Origin: Micromussa lordhowensis
Lineage: Eukaryota > Cnidaria > Anthozoa > Scleractinia > Lobophylliidae
Direction: 5' to 3'
DNA length: 64,000 nucleotides
Assembly (NCBI GenBank): GCA_964020085.1
Contig: OZ026604.1
Coordinates: 22,886,932-22,950,931 of the forward strand
This document shows positions 1 to 11,900 of the stretch, piece by piece. A model generated the notes under the pieces. The model had not been told where the DNA came from, did not search any database, and saw nothing but the letters and a program-made list of their open reading frames with translations. The position numbers were made by a program, and so were the translations under genes. Positions within the stretch are counted from its first letter, which is position 1. Each line of letters begins with the position of its first letter.

Positions 1-1489
1 TCGGGGACCAAATATCAAAATTGAGAAGGAGATGGCTGAAATAAAGGAGAGTCTTAGTAAGTGCAGCTTTTTGTTCTAGAAAATAACGGTGCTTTTCGGC
101 TTGATGCAGTATATTCGAACCAGTGTGTACCACAAGTCTTTTTTCTGATGCAAAGGTAATTTTTTTGCTGTACACTGTGGTCAATCAAATCCGTAGAAAA
201 CAAATGAAGGTTATATAGTCCTTTCCTTAGTGGTAGTCAGCGGCTGAAAAGTTTTTGATATTCGCACTTGAGAATTAATTTAAGACTCATTAAAGCTTGT
301 AGAGTTCTCTCTGGACAGCTGTTTGGTGTTCGTGTACCATTTTTTTAACTTCAAATTCTAATTTTAAAACAACATGAAATCTTCAAAATTTCCTATTTCC
401 ATAAATTTTACATCCTTTGAGAAAAACTATTTATCCCCAAATATACCCAAAGTCACCAGAACATTTACAAAACAGCCTCAAAACGTAGATATATGTAGGA
501 TGAGCAGAGAGATTTTTGATTGCTTGAAAATATTTTCGTTAAAACCATAATACCCAGCTAAAATACGGCCTCCATGTCAACCCCGCCTTAATGCTTGGGG
601 TAACCCTGCTATGTACTAGTTGCTTAATGCTACAGAGTCCGGGAGAAGCTCCGATCTGATAGGCTACTTGGCTCGTATGCAGACTTTATCCCCTTTACCC
701 TTATGCTACAACCATTTATTTTTGCTTCTATCAGATGTTAAAGACAAGATGTCAATCAGAGAATTCGCCAAACCCAGTCTCCTCAGGCCATTCGCCATCA
801 GCATGACAATTCACTTCTTCCAGCAGACAACAGGCATCAATGCTGTTATGTTTTACTGCGCAACAATCTTCCAGAAGGCCGGTTTCCAAGAGAACAGCAC
901 GGTAGTGTCCATTCTGATCGGCGTGATCCAACTCTTTGCCGCGGCCGTGTCCATTCTTATGATCGATCGCGGCGGCAGACGATTCCTCCTTATCGTGGGT
1001 GGACTCGGCATGTGCTTCAGTTGCTTCACCCTAGGAGCCTACTTCTACCTGACAATCAACGCCGTACCTACTCACGGGGAGGTCGGGTTTGATATCTCGT
1101 GGGTAGCAGTCACGAGCGTTGCAGTGTACATCGTAGGATTTGCCATGTCATGGGGTCCTTGCACCTGGTTGATCATGAGCGAGATTTTCCCCGTCAAAGC
1201 CAGGGGAATCGCCAGTGGCATCGCCACTCTCTTCAACTGGTTCTGTTCGTTTGTCATCACCAAGACCTTTGTCATGCTCATCGACGAATTCACGGAAGCT
1301 GGCACGTTCTGGTTCTATGGGAGTCTGGCGTTCATTGCGGTGGTCTTTGTCTACGTGTATGTCCCGGAAACCAAAGGCAAATCGCTCGAAGAGATTCAAA
1401 TTTATTTCGAGAACAAAGTGCAGAGAAATGCTACACAACCGGCGCAGACGATTGAAACCGACGACGGAGTGATCGAGACCAGGCTGTAA
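1..1489 (+). CDS. SLC2A (GLUT8/6-type) sugar transporter copy 1, 3' part only
   Basis: This is the C-terminal part of a facilitative hexose transporter of the major facilitator superfamily. The window opens inside the penultimate exon, which ends at 56 before gtaagt; its reading RGPNIKIEKEMAEIKESL parallels the end of exon 3 in copy 3. The last exon runs 735-1489 after the acceptor at 733-734, with the same phase-1 split codon as copies 2 and 3. It encodes about 250 aa with TM7-12: the QQTTGINAVMFY motif, the GGRR loop, the WGPCTWLIMSEIFPVKARG motif and PETKGKSLEE at the end. An ATG-opened frame can be read upstream to 620, but that stretch is SINE sequence plus intron, so 620 is not a real start. 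Copy 1 is clearly more divergent than copies 2 and 3, which are close to each other. A polyA signal AATAAA lies near 1838. The first exons are outside the window. GLUT8-like proteins act on endosomal/lysosomal or symbiosome membranes in other systems; the location here is inference. Confidence 0.9.
57..734 (+). other. Last intron of transporter copy 1, repeat-filled
   Basis: Donor GT is at 57-58 and acceptor AG at 733-734. Positions 315-592 are a diverged copy of the right half of the inverted-repeat element at 52,579-53,038. Positions about 590-715 are a SINE tail. The intron therefore holds almost no unique sequence. Confidence 0.75.
590..715 (+). repeat. SINE 3' fragment next to a splice acceptor
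   Basis: It shares GGGGTAACCCTGC followed by ATG-ACT with the SINE at 21,061-21,190. It ends in a stretch reading GGCTACTTGGCTCGTATGCA, which I recall as a common coral SINE tail. It stops about 20 bases before the acceptor at 733-734 of copy 1. Confidence 0.6.
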
Positions 1490-1574
1490 GGAAGAACATT
1501 GCAAAAAGATTACAAAGGCGTTGTGCAACAGCATTGAAGTATCTTCCCCTCACAGCAAAATGCGTTAGAGCCCC

Positions 1575-1795
1575 GGGCTGGTAGGAACTCCCATGTTAAA
1601 AAAGGTCGGAGATACTCATCGGAAACTTTGAATTAAATCCCAAAAAGGAGGTCAATCTGGGCGTGGATCGACCTTTATTTCCCCTAAAAGATGTCACTTA
1701 AACGGGCGTGCCAGCGTTTTTTTTATTACTAACTTCGAGGGCAATCCTAAAAGGTACCTTTACAGCTGAGACCAAGGGCATCCCCGACCATTTCA
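1575..1795. repeat. Diverged MITE of the GAACTCCCAT family
   Basis: The left end reads GGAACTCCCATGTTAAAAAA and the right end is a decayed inverted version near 1,780. It contains the family's internal GGGCGTGG and CCCCTAAAAG words. Better copies are at 8,951-9,170 and 57,905-58,204. Confidence 0.5.
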
Positions 1796-2106
1796 CATGA
1801 ACATAAACCAATCAGGGAAAACGCGAAGATCGTATCAATAAAGTAAAAAAATATGTGTATACAGCCAGTTTCCTTAAGATTCATAAGCGCTTGCATAATA
1901 GAAATAAGATTTAAAAACAACTATAGAAATTTAAGAATTAGATTGAAACTTATGATACTTTAAAAAATAGAAAAAAAAACTTGATATAAGAAAGTAGTTC
2001 TAAATTGCTTTTTAGAGAGGATAGTTTTAAGTTTCCAAAAGGACGTAAAAGCAGCAATTTTGTTACAATCTTAATGAAGAGAACAAGACTTTTAAATTTT
2101 AAAGAA

Positions 2107-2139
2107 GACATGTTTCGGCAACTCCTGTGCCATCGTCAG
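2107..2139 (-). ncRNA. Hammerhead ribozyme motif (type I, left arm)
   Basis: On the minus strand the order is CUGACGA, then helix II (GGCA and UGCC around a loop), then GAAA, then CAUGUC. This gives CUGANGA, GAAA and a GUC cleavage triplet with a palindromic ACAUGU helix III. Helix I is weak: only two adjacent A-U pairs are clear. Confidence 0.6.
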
Positions 2140-2306
2140 TTTGTGGATGGAATAACAATGATGAACAATATATAGCGGAAAATTAGAATAACAATGGTAT
2201 GATACAACAATAGATTACAAAAAAAGATTAAGATTTACATGAAACAATTGTTGATTTAGGGAGGGTTTCTCCCTCATTGTTATTCCATTGTTATTCCATC
2301 CGCAAA

Positions 2307-2338
2307 CTGACGATGGCACAGGAGTTGCCGAAACATGC
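2307..2338 (+). ncRNA. Degenerate hammerhead motif (right arm)
   Basis: This is the mirror copy of 2,107-2,139. CUGACGA, helix II and GAAA are intact, but the triplet reads GC instead of GUC after the loss of one T. It is probably inactive. Confidence 0.45.
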
Positions 2339-2477
2339 TTTCTTTAAAATTTAAAAGTCTTGTTCTCTTCATTAAGTTTTAAGTTTATTTTTAAAAACCA
2401 TCACTGACTGCTGTTTCTGATGTCAGATGAAGAGTGTCCCATATTGTTAGTGCCAACGTATTGAAAGTGATCTTGCA

Positions 2478-2701
2478 TTTAAAGGAGCTCAGTCACGATA
2501 TTTACCTTTAAATTGAAGGAAACCTTGGAAATAGTACTTTACTGAGACAGAAACACACTAAAGAGATAATAATAAATCATAGCTGAGGAACAAGGATGGT
2601 TAAGGATGGAGAAGATTAACCTAGATCGCAAACGATGAACTTGAAAAATTTTGGCAAAATTGATGCGCAAGATACGCAAACGTGACTAGCCCCTTTAAAG
2701 T
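2478..2701. repeat. Inverted-repeat element, copy A
   Basis: It begins AAAGGAGCTCAGTCACG and ends with a related inverted CGTGACTAGCCCCTTTAAAG. The interior shares GGATGGTTAAGGAT and AACTTGAAAAAT with copy B at 3,187-3,435. Confidence 0.6.
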
Positions 2702-3186
2702 AGATTTTTTTTGCTGAACACAGCGGGCGGGATAGAGTTCACACGAAAATCGCATATGTAAGAGGGTGCCAGTTTGTGAAGTGTCTTTTAGATTCGGATT
2801 AGTAAAACCATCATAGACTACCCGGTATTTAACAATTAGCCAATGAAAATTGATGTGCATATATTTTCTTAAGAGGGTGACAAGAAATGCTTGCTGTAAC
2901 TTGTTGACCAAGTAGTTTAGAAAAATGGAATATATTTGTAAAAGGTGATTATTTACTTGGTATGTAGGAAAGAGTAGCACATTTTGAAAAATTCTAAGTT
3001 TTAAATGTTTTTCGCGTCACTGCCGCCTCCACGTTTTGTAGTATTACCATACGTTGTAATTTATTTATAGTTTTCGTTTTTAGTCAGTGCACTTTAATAG
3101 ATTAAAATTTTAACTTGCATGTAGACTGATAGATAGAAGACTCAAAAACGCCTCGAGCTCTCATTGAAAATAGAGCCTTGAGTCCA

Positions 3187-3435
3187 TTAAGGGAGTTCAG
3201 TCACGGCATTTTGAGTTGTTTTGGCCACGCATAAAATTACCTTTAAATTCAAAGGAAACCTTGAAATAGCAGCTTACTAGGATAGAAAAACACCAAGAAG
3301 ATAACAATAAACCATGAAGGAACAAGGATGGTTAAGGATAGGGAAGATTGATACGGATTACAAACGAGGAACTTGAAAAATATTAGGCCAAACCTTCAAG
3401 TCAAGATGTGGAAACCGTGACGCAGCTCCTTTAAG
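3187..3435. repeat. Inverted-repeat element, copy B
   Basis: The ends read TTAAGGGAGTTCAGTCACGG and CCGTGACGCAGCTCCTTTAA, a clear terminal inverted repeat. The body matches copy A. A related fragment is visible near 12,370-12,430. Confidence 0.65.
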
Positions 3436-4419
3436 ATAATAGGTCGGGAGTTAGGGTTTGAAAACGAGTACGAGATTGAGTATTTGGACGACTTTTCAGC
3501 TTCACATTATCACGTCACACACCAATCTCATACCATGAGCTTCTGCTTCTATCTAGGACCAACATAAAGAGCGAGTGGAAACGTCACTGATTCGAAGATC
3601 GTAGTCGAACTCAATCTTGCACCCTTATATCCCTCTTAGGTCTTAGATCTAAAGGTCCTTAACATTTACTTCTACACTTGATTAGCTCCTTTAGATCAGC
3701 GCCGGACCGAGGAAATATCGATCAGTGATATTTAGAAGGAAGTCTTGGCCTATTTTCTTTCCCACAATGCAATAGATAAACGAACGCTTAGATCAATCTC
3801 ACTTTATACTTTGAATTATTGTAAACTGACTTATCAGTGCCATGGAAATGTTTTCAGTCTGTCCTCGTAATCAATTGTCGAGGTCGGGGTAGAAGATAAC
3901 AATAAAGAAAACCATCAAATTTGAGGTCTTGTTCTGCGTTAGCAGTAAATTCCCAGAACTAACTTTAAATAAACTTATAGCGCTCAACAGGGAGAATTTC
4001 AATTGAGATCTGCAGCTTTTGACTGCTTAGGACAACTAGAATTACTTTAAGCTCGCCTTTTAATTAGTTTCAAAGTTATTTCAACGGAAAAATGTCTTCG
4101 CTTATTGACGTAGCTCAGTACGTACCGCGCAGTCTTTATAACCCAATATGTTTGTGAGCCTCACTCGATGGAATGCGAATCAATGTTATTCTTTACCAAC
4201 CCCTCACCTTATCCTTTTCTTTTGTCCGACATTTTCTTTGCTTTCTTCAGCTACAAAGTTGTTTCATCTCGTAAGATATCGCAAATCCCGCCCTTGACAA
4301 TTCTTTCCAATGTTTTGCAGTTCGCACTGCGCATTCTCGAGGGCTTCTTTGCGATTTTGTTTTGATTCATGTGAAATTAACGTTTCTGTTTCTGTAGTTT
4401 TAATTCAAAGTTATTGGGA

Positions 4420-4480
4420 TGAGTTGTGACAATTATCAAATGAAATGTGATACGAAATCTGAAATGTCTGTGAGAATTGA
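4420..4480 (+). repeat. Direct repeat, copy 1 of 2
   Basis: About 55 bases beginning GGGATGAGTTGTGACAATTA recur at 5,198-5,257 with a few substitutions. The second copy lies upstream of transporter copy 2. Confidence 0.65.
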
Positions 4481-5197
4481 AAATTGAATTAAAATTACAG
4501 AAATTAAATGGGTCTTCCCCAAAAGTACCATGCTCGGGTTCTATTGTTTCAGAACGTCTTGTTGATGCAAGCGCACGGAATACCAGTGTCGCCATGCTTT
4601 TGCTTGAGTGTGGCGTGTTCTGGAATTAAAGAAGCTTTAATTTAACAGCTTTCTTCTGACTTTTTACACCAATGGAAAAGTTGCAGATCGACAAAAAGCG
4701 GAAAAAACAATGTGAACGTTGTACTTTTTCCTGTAATTCCTCTAATTATGTTAATTCTACTTCTGAGAAGTTTCGAGAGAAAACGTTGCTTTGCACGTGC
4801 AGATTATACTACCCCAGGGAGAGAGAAAGGCGGAGCTGGGGCGGATGCAAGGGCGGGGCGGGGGAGAACAGGGCAGGGGGGCGCAGTGACAGGTAGGGAG
4901 GTGTTCTCTTATCAGATTTATCAGTTGAACATCGAGTTCAACGTTTAATTCGCTGTTGACTGTTTCTCTATGACCAGGATAGTTTTTTCTAATGCATAAA
5001 TATTGCATTCTAGTACGGTGGTCGAGCCGTGAAAAAATTCGAAAAATGGAATAAAGCTGGTTGCTGGGACTGTCATGGATTTTGCGTTGGCAAAACAAAA
5101 AAAATAAACGAAGAATCCATCACAGAAAAACAGAACATTTTAAGGACCTCGCTAAAAGTGGCCATTCATTAACCATTGCTAATCACACGGCACTATT

Positions 5198-5257
5198 GGG
5201 ATGAACTGTGACAATTAGCAAATGAAATGTGATACGAAGTCTAAAATGTCTGTGAGG
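5198..5257 (+). repeat. Direct repeat, copy 2 of 2
   Basis: It begins GGGATGAACTGTGACAATTA and matches 4,420-4,480. It is followed at about 5,290-5,320 by CTCACGTGAA, which recurs at 5,861 just before the transporter start. Confidence 0.6.
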
Positions 5258-5516
5258 CAACGTAAGCTTCGCACACCTCACGTATTTCAGTCTTCTCTAA
5301 CTCACGTGAAAAATCACCGGATGTTCTATTTTCGACGGTTTCGTGTTTCGTAAGATTATCTCGTGCAGTGTTGACGTTGTAGAAGAACGCCTCTTTTTAA
5401 CCCGTTTTGACCAACGTAATTAAGAGCGATAACAAAAAGTCGTTGAAGAGACTAATATAGCTGTCCGTTTCCCTGATTACTCGAGCTAGTGAATAAAGCG
5501 AATCATTATATGGCTG

Positions 5517-5790
5517 GCTTCGTGAGCGGGCAAGGTGTACCAAATCCTGCGCTGTAATTGGCTACCCGGACGGACAAGATGGCGCTATCTTGCCCGTTCG
5601 GGATTACCCGCGGAGTCCCGCAAGAAAAAATTTAAGATGGCTGGATGTTGGCCTCATTCTTTTTTTTTTTTGGATTTTCTGGACCTCGACTCCGTCTCGG
5701 TAAATAAACACTCAAAAAATATACTTGTCCAATATCCAAGCAAATTGACCTCACTCACCCCTGATCAATTTATCAGACCAGATGTGTGGT
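5517..5790. mobile_element. Degraded MITE, same family as 22,259-22,460 and 36,661-36,960
   Basis: It starts with GAGCGGGCAAG, continues with a self-complementary GGACAAGATGG / CTATCTTGCCC stretch, then AAGATGGCTGGATGTTGGCC, and ends near CCTGATCAATTTATCAGACC. The same order of blocks is found reversed at 36,661-36,960. Confidence 0.6.
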
Positions 5791-5862
5791 GGCACGGGAC
5801 TGTTGCGTGACTTCGACCTGTCACAGGATTTACACCCCTCATCTGCTCAATCTTCCCCAACT

Positions 5863-5868
5863 CACGTG
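5863..5868. promoter_or_regulatory. CACGTG E-box upstream of transporter copy 2
   Basis: CTCACGTGAA lies about 117 bp before the ATG at 5,985. It is a bHLH-leucine zipper type site (USF, Myc, MiT/TFE). Copy 3 has an equivalent site at a similar distance. Function is inferred. Confidence 0.4.
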
Positions 5869-5984
5869 AATTCGAAGCATGACCTGTAGATATTTGTTTC
5901 GTGTGTCATAACTAGTCGGAGATGTTAATTGCAGCAAGGAAGACTGATTGAGTACAATAACCTTGCAGCTTCGAAGCATCTAAA

Positions 5985-8900
5985 ATGGCTGAAACCGAGT
6001 CGACGAATTACGGTTCGGCCGGGAAGCGTGAACAGTCACTGTCCTGTTCCATTCAATCTGAGCGAAACACAGACAAAGAAAGAGTTGGCAGAGCGATTCT
6101 AGCTACTTTTATTGCCGCCCTTGGCCCGCTTGGCTTTGGATACTGTATCGGATACTCGTCTTCTGCCTTAGAGGATTTAGCAAGTGAATCTTCTGCTGTA
6201 CGGTTAAATGACATCCAGGGCTCCTGGTTTTCGGTAGGTTTGGTCTGACTTTGCTGTGTATCTTATTATTTTTGCAGGCCTTGATTTTCGCGATTTCGGA
6301 GATTTTTTGGCGAACATACGAGATCAGATTACTCGCGAAAAAAAATGTGTCTAAAAATTGACTACCTGAAATTTTATGATCCTGCTATGGCCGTCGATAA
6401 AAGCAAGAACATGGAATTAACATCCCGGAACATCAACTGAAATAGAATGATTATGACAAAAAATGCATAGAATTAAATAAACAAGTAAGTGAAAAAAATA
6501 AACAAAAATAAACTGGTATCAGCTCCGAATGCGCAAAAAAGCAATTTATATTGACTGCAATGAGTGAAGGCGCAAGTTCTCCTCACTTATAGGCCCTTTG
6601 CACGATCCGGTCACATGGTACGGAATAAATTATGCTGGGACGCAAATAACGCAGTGGGGTTTCCAAAACAAAGGAACTCGTACCAGTCCAGCCCGCCTTT
6701 TCGTTGTTTTGAAAGTCCCATTGTGTAACTTGCGTCCCAGCATAATTTATTCCGTACCTTGTGACCGGTCGTGCAAAGGGCCTATTCATTCCTGACAGTT
6801 GTTCGTCGTCAGTTAAATCACGTGACGGTCCCTTCTTGAGTGGTCCGTTGTCACAATATTGTTTTGTTGTTGTTGTTGTGTTGCTCATGGTTGTCCGTGG
6901 TTCGTATTAAACCAAGATGGTGGCGTTCCTACTCTTCAATCACACCGAAAAATATGGGACTGTAAACAGTCTACATCAGTTTCTGATTTCTTAATTCAAT
7001 TCCCTGCGTCAAAGATATTACGTATACTCATTTCCCCATGGTTTAACACAGCATATAGTCTCTTGTCTGAACTAGTTTGGACTACGCGAGCACTGATGAT
7101 TTATTAATTTGCCTGACGGAACTTGCTTGTTCTATAATAGCGCTGTACCAGAAATTTACGTGCACCGCAAGCCTTCAGATCTTGTTACGTTCAAAGGGCT
7201 ATGTGTAGTAGAGGAAAGCGTGTTTTTCTAACACTATATCCATCATTTACGATACATATTGAACGACAAGTTATCACTCTTCATCAGTACCTCTAAACAT
7301 GAACAAGCACAGACGTCTCGCTCAACAATAGCAACCTTGCAGAAGCGTTTATATGAAGCTGATTGTATCATTATTATTTTCAGTTCTTTCCCTTTATTTG
7401 GCTATTTCTTTATTTAATTTTAGATATTTCTCCCATAATTATTCTAATTTTTTGATGTTCCGGGATGTTCCGGAATGTTCCACGTTCCTGATTTTATCGA
7501 CGACCTCTGCTATTTACGATTCTCTAATCAACGTTAACGTCATTTAACTGCATGATAGGCCTTATCACGGTTTTCGACGCCATCTTGACGGGTAGGCAAA
7601 GCGGTCCGAAATTGCAATGTTTGTATGGGAATTCAATGGCAAATAACTTCTTCCAAAATTGAATTTTTCCCAATTTGTGAATCAAAACGTTAAAATACTA
7701 GATAAAAGATTGTATTCACCGAGTTTGAAGGATGTAGCTTCCCTATAAGTCGCTGAACTAATTTTTTTTAATTTTCCATACATTTGTCTGTAAATTTTTT
7801 CCCGCGAACCGCGTCTAGACGTTTGTCTACCCAGCCAAATTTACAGACAAATGTATTGAAATTAGAAAAATTAACTGAGCGTCTTCTAATCAAGCTACAT
7901 CCTTCAAACTTGGTGAATAAAATCTTCTACCAAGTATTTTAACGTTGCGATTCATAAATTGTGTAAAATTCAATTTTGGAAGAAGTTATTTGCTATCGGA
8001 ATCCCATACAAACACTGTAATTTCTGACCGCTTTGCCTACCCGTCAAGATGGCGTCGAAAACCGTGATAAGGCCTATTATCTCGTCCATAAATGCCCATA
8101 TCACGTACTCTGTATAGCTCTGCTTTGCTGCAAGTGAAGGACACCGCGTCAACCCCATCCCCAGAGCTGGGTTGTTCAAAGCCCGATTAAGCTAACCCAG
8201 TATTAGTGAGAATTTTGATTTCAGTTTTGCCACTTTTCGGAGAGGTTTTCTGTATAGTTTGTTTGGCCTTCTCTTTTGAATTTGAATAATCTCAAACTAA
8301 AAAAAAATTGGAAGCGAAAAACATTTTTATACAAAAACAATTAATACTTTTGTTAACTTTTAATCCTGGGTTAGCGTTAACCGGCTTTCGAAGAACCCGG
8401 CCCATGTGCCTTATCAACTTTTCAAAATGGCCGACCAGCCGCCATTTTGAAAATCGTGGAGGAGAAGGCCCTGAGGACGAGGTTGACGAATACGTCAAAC
8501 TTTTTGCAGTTTTTTTGTTATGTGGCTTTGTTTATTATCACTGCAAACTATTGCTATGGAAAATTAAAATCATTTGTACAAAGTTGTATAAGGGGTGTAT
8601 AAGATGGTACAGGAAGCAATGTTCAGGACCATAATGGCGAATTCTCATAGTACACATCTTATTAAAAGCTTTCCTGTAAAGTCTGAATTGAAATGTACTG
8701 AATTGAGTCCATTTCTAAGCCCTTTTGAACTGTAAACAGCTACCGTTACTTTGGGCGTTGCTATGTTGAAATGTATCTACCAGTGTGCAGTGGATCGAGA
8801 CGAATAAATTTATCAATGTCGGGTTATTTGAACGCCGGTTGACGCTAACCCATGCCAGGATTAAACGTTATAATTAACCGAAGTATGGTAATCTGATCGC

Positions 8901-11900
8901 ATGAGTTAATATTTTGATTCGAAATGATCTCAAAAGGATTTTACCCAGGAGGGGAACTCCCATATTATAAAAAGGACAGGGTGTTCGTCGGAAATTTTGA
9001 AAGGAACCCTTTAGAGGAACCAAGGTCCAGTTTTGTGGGCGTGGCTTGAAATTTGTTCCCGCTATGGACCTTTTGAGACTAAACACGCTAACTAAGAGGT
9101 ACAAAACTGCTTTTTTAACCCCTAAAAGGTACGACGAGCGCCGCCGTCCTTTTTACATGGGAGTACCCCTGGGGTATTTTGAGACGACGTCTCAAGGGGA
9201 TTTAACTAATATGTCTGAACTTTAATTCTCAATTTATCTACAGTCCTTGTTTCCTCTTGGTGCCATTTTTGGAGGTCCCATTGGTGGATGGGCGATAGAC
9301 AGGTTGGGTCGGAAGGGCACCATAATGTACTGCGTCGTTCCATTCGAACTGGGATGGCTAATGCTCGCCTACGCCGAGAACCGCAGCATGCTGTACGCTG
9401 GCCGTTTCATTACAGGCTTAGCTTGCGGTATGATCTCACTTACTGTTCCGGTACGTTTTGACATTGTGCGCATTTTCGGCGATGTTATTGTGATTGGTGG
9501 CATGAAGTAAAATAATGATGTTAACCATGAGGGGGAGGGTAAAAGAGAGGTTTTTTTGATCCTCCAAGGATTACTCGAACCAACAATATTGATGAACAAC
9601 TTGTGCAATATGCAAAGGCGTGAACTAATCATGGTACAAATGTGTGTCACAAAAATGTGAACAGTTAAGTAGCAATTACTAAAATAAATATACACCAAAA
9701 AGTTATATTCTAATCAATTATTACAAAGAACTTCCAAATCATGTTTATTCCCATTAATATGTCTTGTATTGCTGCCATCAGTCATTGCAGTTTGAAACCG
9801 GCAATAAATCCATAATGATAATAAGGATCCCACACTAGGGGGGGGGGGGGGGGGTGGTAATACCAGAAATATTGGATGGAGGTGTGCGGCCCGCTTTTCA
9901 AACCTCTCACCCAATTTAAGATTAGAATCTGCGATTTTCCCTACCCTGTCTATGATTTGACCAAAAATTCGATACCCTATTTTAAAAAATCCTGTTTCAG
10001 ACCTGTCTTATAATCAGCCCGATGTTAAATTAAGGCATTGTGCAGGGCTTTTATCATGGTCTTATCGACATCGATGAAAATATAGCTTCTTCTTTTAAAA
10101 CCACACCCAGTTCAAGACCAAAATGGCCAAAATCGATACGCTATCTATTTCTGCCTAAAACTGCTTAAAACCTATCATCGAAATTCGCACCATTTTGCCC
10201 TACAAGCTCATAGCTTGAATATCATCGTGTAGAAATAAAGATTATTCGTTCGTTCATTCATTCATTCAATCATTCCAATTTAATTATTTTATTTACACTA
10301 TATAGGGCATTTTAGATACAATTTATAGATAAAGTAATGAAAATAGTGAAACAAAGTTAAGAAAGATAAAGCCGTAATGAAAGATAGTTTATGTGTGAGC
10401 GGTGGACAAAGTAGCAAGAGCTTTCTGGTTGGCCACCGCCATGGTAAATGACAGCAAAAAAAATTAGTTCAGCTAAGCTACTGTAAATCTTCATACACTA
10501 CATTACAACATACATACACTACATTCACACTTATATAATAGCAAAACCAGATATAATAATAACTCTAGAACTCTAGAACAACCCGCTATTTCCTGTCATA
10601 TGTTTCCCGGCTCAATTCGGTTTTCGTCCTTTTTATATGGGAGCCCAGTCCTCCTCCCCCTGGGTTCTTGATCATATCTAACACAAGGTTTACAGGAGCG
10701 GGGTTTTGTTTTTCAGAGTGATAAAATTTAGTGCCTGGTCCAAGGAAATTTCTTGTCCGTGACGTTTCAGAAACGTCAGAGTATTATTTTGAGCTTGCTA
10801 CAGGTTTTGATGATATGTGTGTCTTTAAGGCTTAACCCTTACAATCTTATTGAGAACTTACCACACTTTGACTCAGTGATATTTAGGCTAACTTGAGCGC
10901 TTTTTAGCCTAACCTTAGAGTCATTTCGTCATTTCACCATTTTGTGGTAACACGTGCACGCCCCTTTATCAAAACACCCTGTAAACAGGGTGTAAACAGT
11001 AAAGGAAGCAAGCTAAAAGCCATACTTCTGTAATTTAATAGAAACACAGACCCTCCACAGGCATTTGACGTAATGATGGTGCAAGCAATTACAGAGTCAT
11101 ACCAAAATAAACCGGTTGATTTCCTATTTTTTTAGCCTGGTTTTCACTACGAAATAAGCACAAGCAGAACAAAGGTTTTGCTTTTCTTGTTGTTGTGCTT
11201 ATGGTTCTGCCAAGTGAGAACGCACTGTTGTAAGCATATAGGCATAAGCCTTAAGTCCGCCATCTTGTTTTGTTGTTTCAAGGAGGTATGGAACTGAAAA
11301 TGGGGCAATTATCCATTCTGCGCATGCCCACGTGCTGTGGGCAGGCTTGATCTGTAAAGAGGCTATCATGGTTGAGCGATTTTCATTTTCTTTGATAAAG
11401 AAAAATTTGTCGTAGTAATTAATTACTATGCATTATTTTTTGACAGAAAATCATGAGCGGCTTCGACTGCGTGATTTGTTATCACCAGTGATAGCAAAAC
11501 CCCTGATAATAAGCACTGGTTTAATGGTTTTCCAACAATTTTGTGGGATCAATGCAGTGCTCTTTAATGCTGCGTCCATCTTCGGAACGGCAGGCTTCTC
11601 AAATGGAAAACTTGCCTCCATTGCAGTGGGCTTAGTTCAGTTTGTGGGTACAGGTCTGGCCTGTTTGCTCATGGACAAGGCAGGACGACGAATTCTGCTC
11701 CTGACCACAGGACTTGGGATGTGCCTGGCTCTCTTAGCACTTGGTGTTTATTTTGAAATCTACATCCCTCCAACAACACCACCACCACCAACAGATGGAG
11801 GCTCGGCTAGTGATGCAGTTTCCCTGCTGGGTTCCGTAAGTCATTCTGTGCCAGCCAAATCAATTTCGTGGCTCTCCATCTTGTGTATTGTTCTGTTCAA

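Larger units (their letters stand above)
2071..2375. mobile_element. Inverted-repeat element with 90-bp arms carrying hammerhead motifs
   Basis: Arms at 2,071-2,160 and 2,286-2,375 are nearly perfect reverse complements around a loop of about 125 bp. The outer ends read TTAATGAAGAG and CTCTTCATTAA, so a TTAA target duplication is possible. Each arm contains a hammerhead-type core, annotated separately. The word ACATGTTTCG is shared with the element at 30,354-31,094, suggesting related Penelope-like ends. Confidence 0.7.
1490..5984. other. Intergenic region between transporter copies 1 and 2
   Basis: No coding exon was recognised on either strand. The stretch holds a mobile-element copy at 1,575-1,795, a long-arm inverted repeat at 2,071-2,375, two copies of one inverted-repeat family (2,478-2,701 and 3,187-3,435), a direct repeat pair (4,420-4,480 and 5,198-5,257), and a MITE at 5,517-5,790. 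About 3,440-4,370 and 4,600-5,190 show nothing I recognise. The last 120 bases before 5,985 are the likely promoter of copy 2. Confidence 0.6.
6234..9243 (+). other. Intron 1 of transporter copy 2
   Basis: It runs from donor gtaggt to acceptor ctacag. It holds four inverted-repeat elements (6,589-6,785; 7,555-8,077; 8,359-8,865; 8,951-9,170). The stretches 6,790-7,550 and 6,240-6,588 show no recognisable feature. Confidence 0.7.

Noticed and set aside
1072..1534. Several antisense and shifted frames over transporter copy 1
   Set aside because: They overlap the well-supported exon 735-1,489 and have no domain of their own.
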